Source of the DNA: Chthonomonadaceae bacterium
Lineage (GTDB): Bacteria; Armatimonadota; Chthonomonadetes; Chthonomonadales; Chthonomonadaceae
DNA: 7,233 nucleotides
Assembly: GCA_025355115.1 (NCBI GenBank)
Contig: JANXLO010000773.1
Span: forward strand, 1 to 7,233
Reading direction: 5' to 3'
The notes beneath the pieces are model-generated. The model saw only the letters and a program-made list of their open reading frames with translations. It had not been told where the DNA came from and did not search any database. Below, piece by piece: positions 7,213 to 7,233 of this stretch. Numbering within the stretch: position 1 is the stretch's first letter; each line of letters begins with the position of its first letter. The translations under genes and the position numbers were made by a program.

Positions 7213-7233
7213 GCACTGCGTATTCGTCATTCG

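Noticed and set aside
1..7233. Defence system, CRISPR array, transposon, prophage or biosynthetic cluster
   Set aside because: No repeat-spacer structure, transposase, integrase, nuclease, toxin-antitoxin or enzyme motif was found. All three genes have pilin-type N-termini and the frames are intact.

Overview
The window is almost wholly coding, and all genes lie on the minus strand, so transcription runs from high to low coordinates. It holds three tandem genes in one apparent operon, separated by only 32 and 54 bases. No RNA gene, insertion sequence, CRISPR array, phage gene or taxonomic marker is visible. No promoter is visible either, because the region upstream of the first gene lies outside the window.

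Layout in transcription order: (1) a 633-residue type IV prepilin-like protein (7191 to 5290) with a class III signal, G|FSLIEILVV. (2) A 729-residue prepilin-like protein (5257 to 3068) with G|FTLIELLVV. (3) A very large PilX/GspK-like protein (3013 to beyond base 1, at least 1004 residues), which has a short basic leader and a single N-terminal hydrophobic helix without the usual glutamate at position 5. Its frame is open through the left edge, so its C-terminus is missing. The order PilV-like, PilW-like, PilX-like mirrors the minor-pilin cassettes of type IV pili (and the GspI-J-K set of type II secretion). These proteins prime pilus or pseudopilus assembly and sit at the tip. Here the soluble parts are about three to seven times the usual size of such subunits.

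Expected mechanism (family knowledge plus inference): each protein is inserted in the inner membrane by its N-terminal helix. The first two, and perhaps the third, are cut after Gly by a prepilin peptidase and assembled through the hydrophobic helix. Their large, Asn/Pro/Gly/aromatic-rich outer domains would then be displayed outside the cell. The second protein carries one EF-hand-like Ca-binding loop. The third has a beta-rich stretch of the kind seen in large PilX-type proteins.

Organism: a moderately GC-rich bacterium. The style of the proteins (prepilin genes with very large secreted domains, the LFPPGF segment after the first helix, the GGTAYIEGN-type stretch) recalls Armatimonadota or related environmental phyla. 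This is an impression from memory and not a demonstrated assignment.

The most notable non-coding element is a perfect 11-bp inverted repeat with a 3-base loop, between the second and third genes. It has no T-tract, so it looks more like an mRNA processing, stability or expression-balancing element than a terminator. I see no clear evidence of a wholly new system. The unusual points are the giant size of the minor pilins, the Ca-loop, the hairpin and a slippage-prone C-tract in the first gene.
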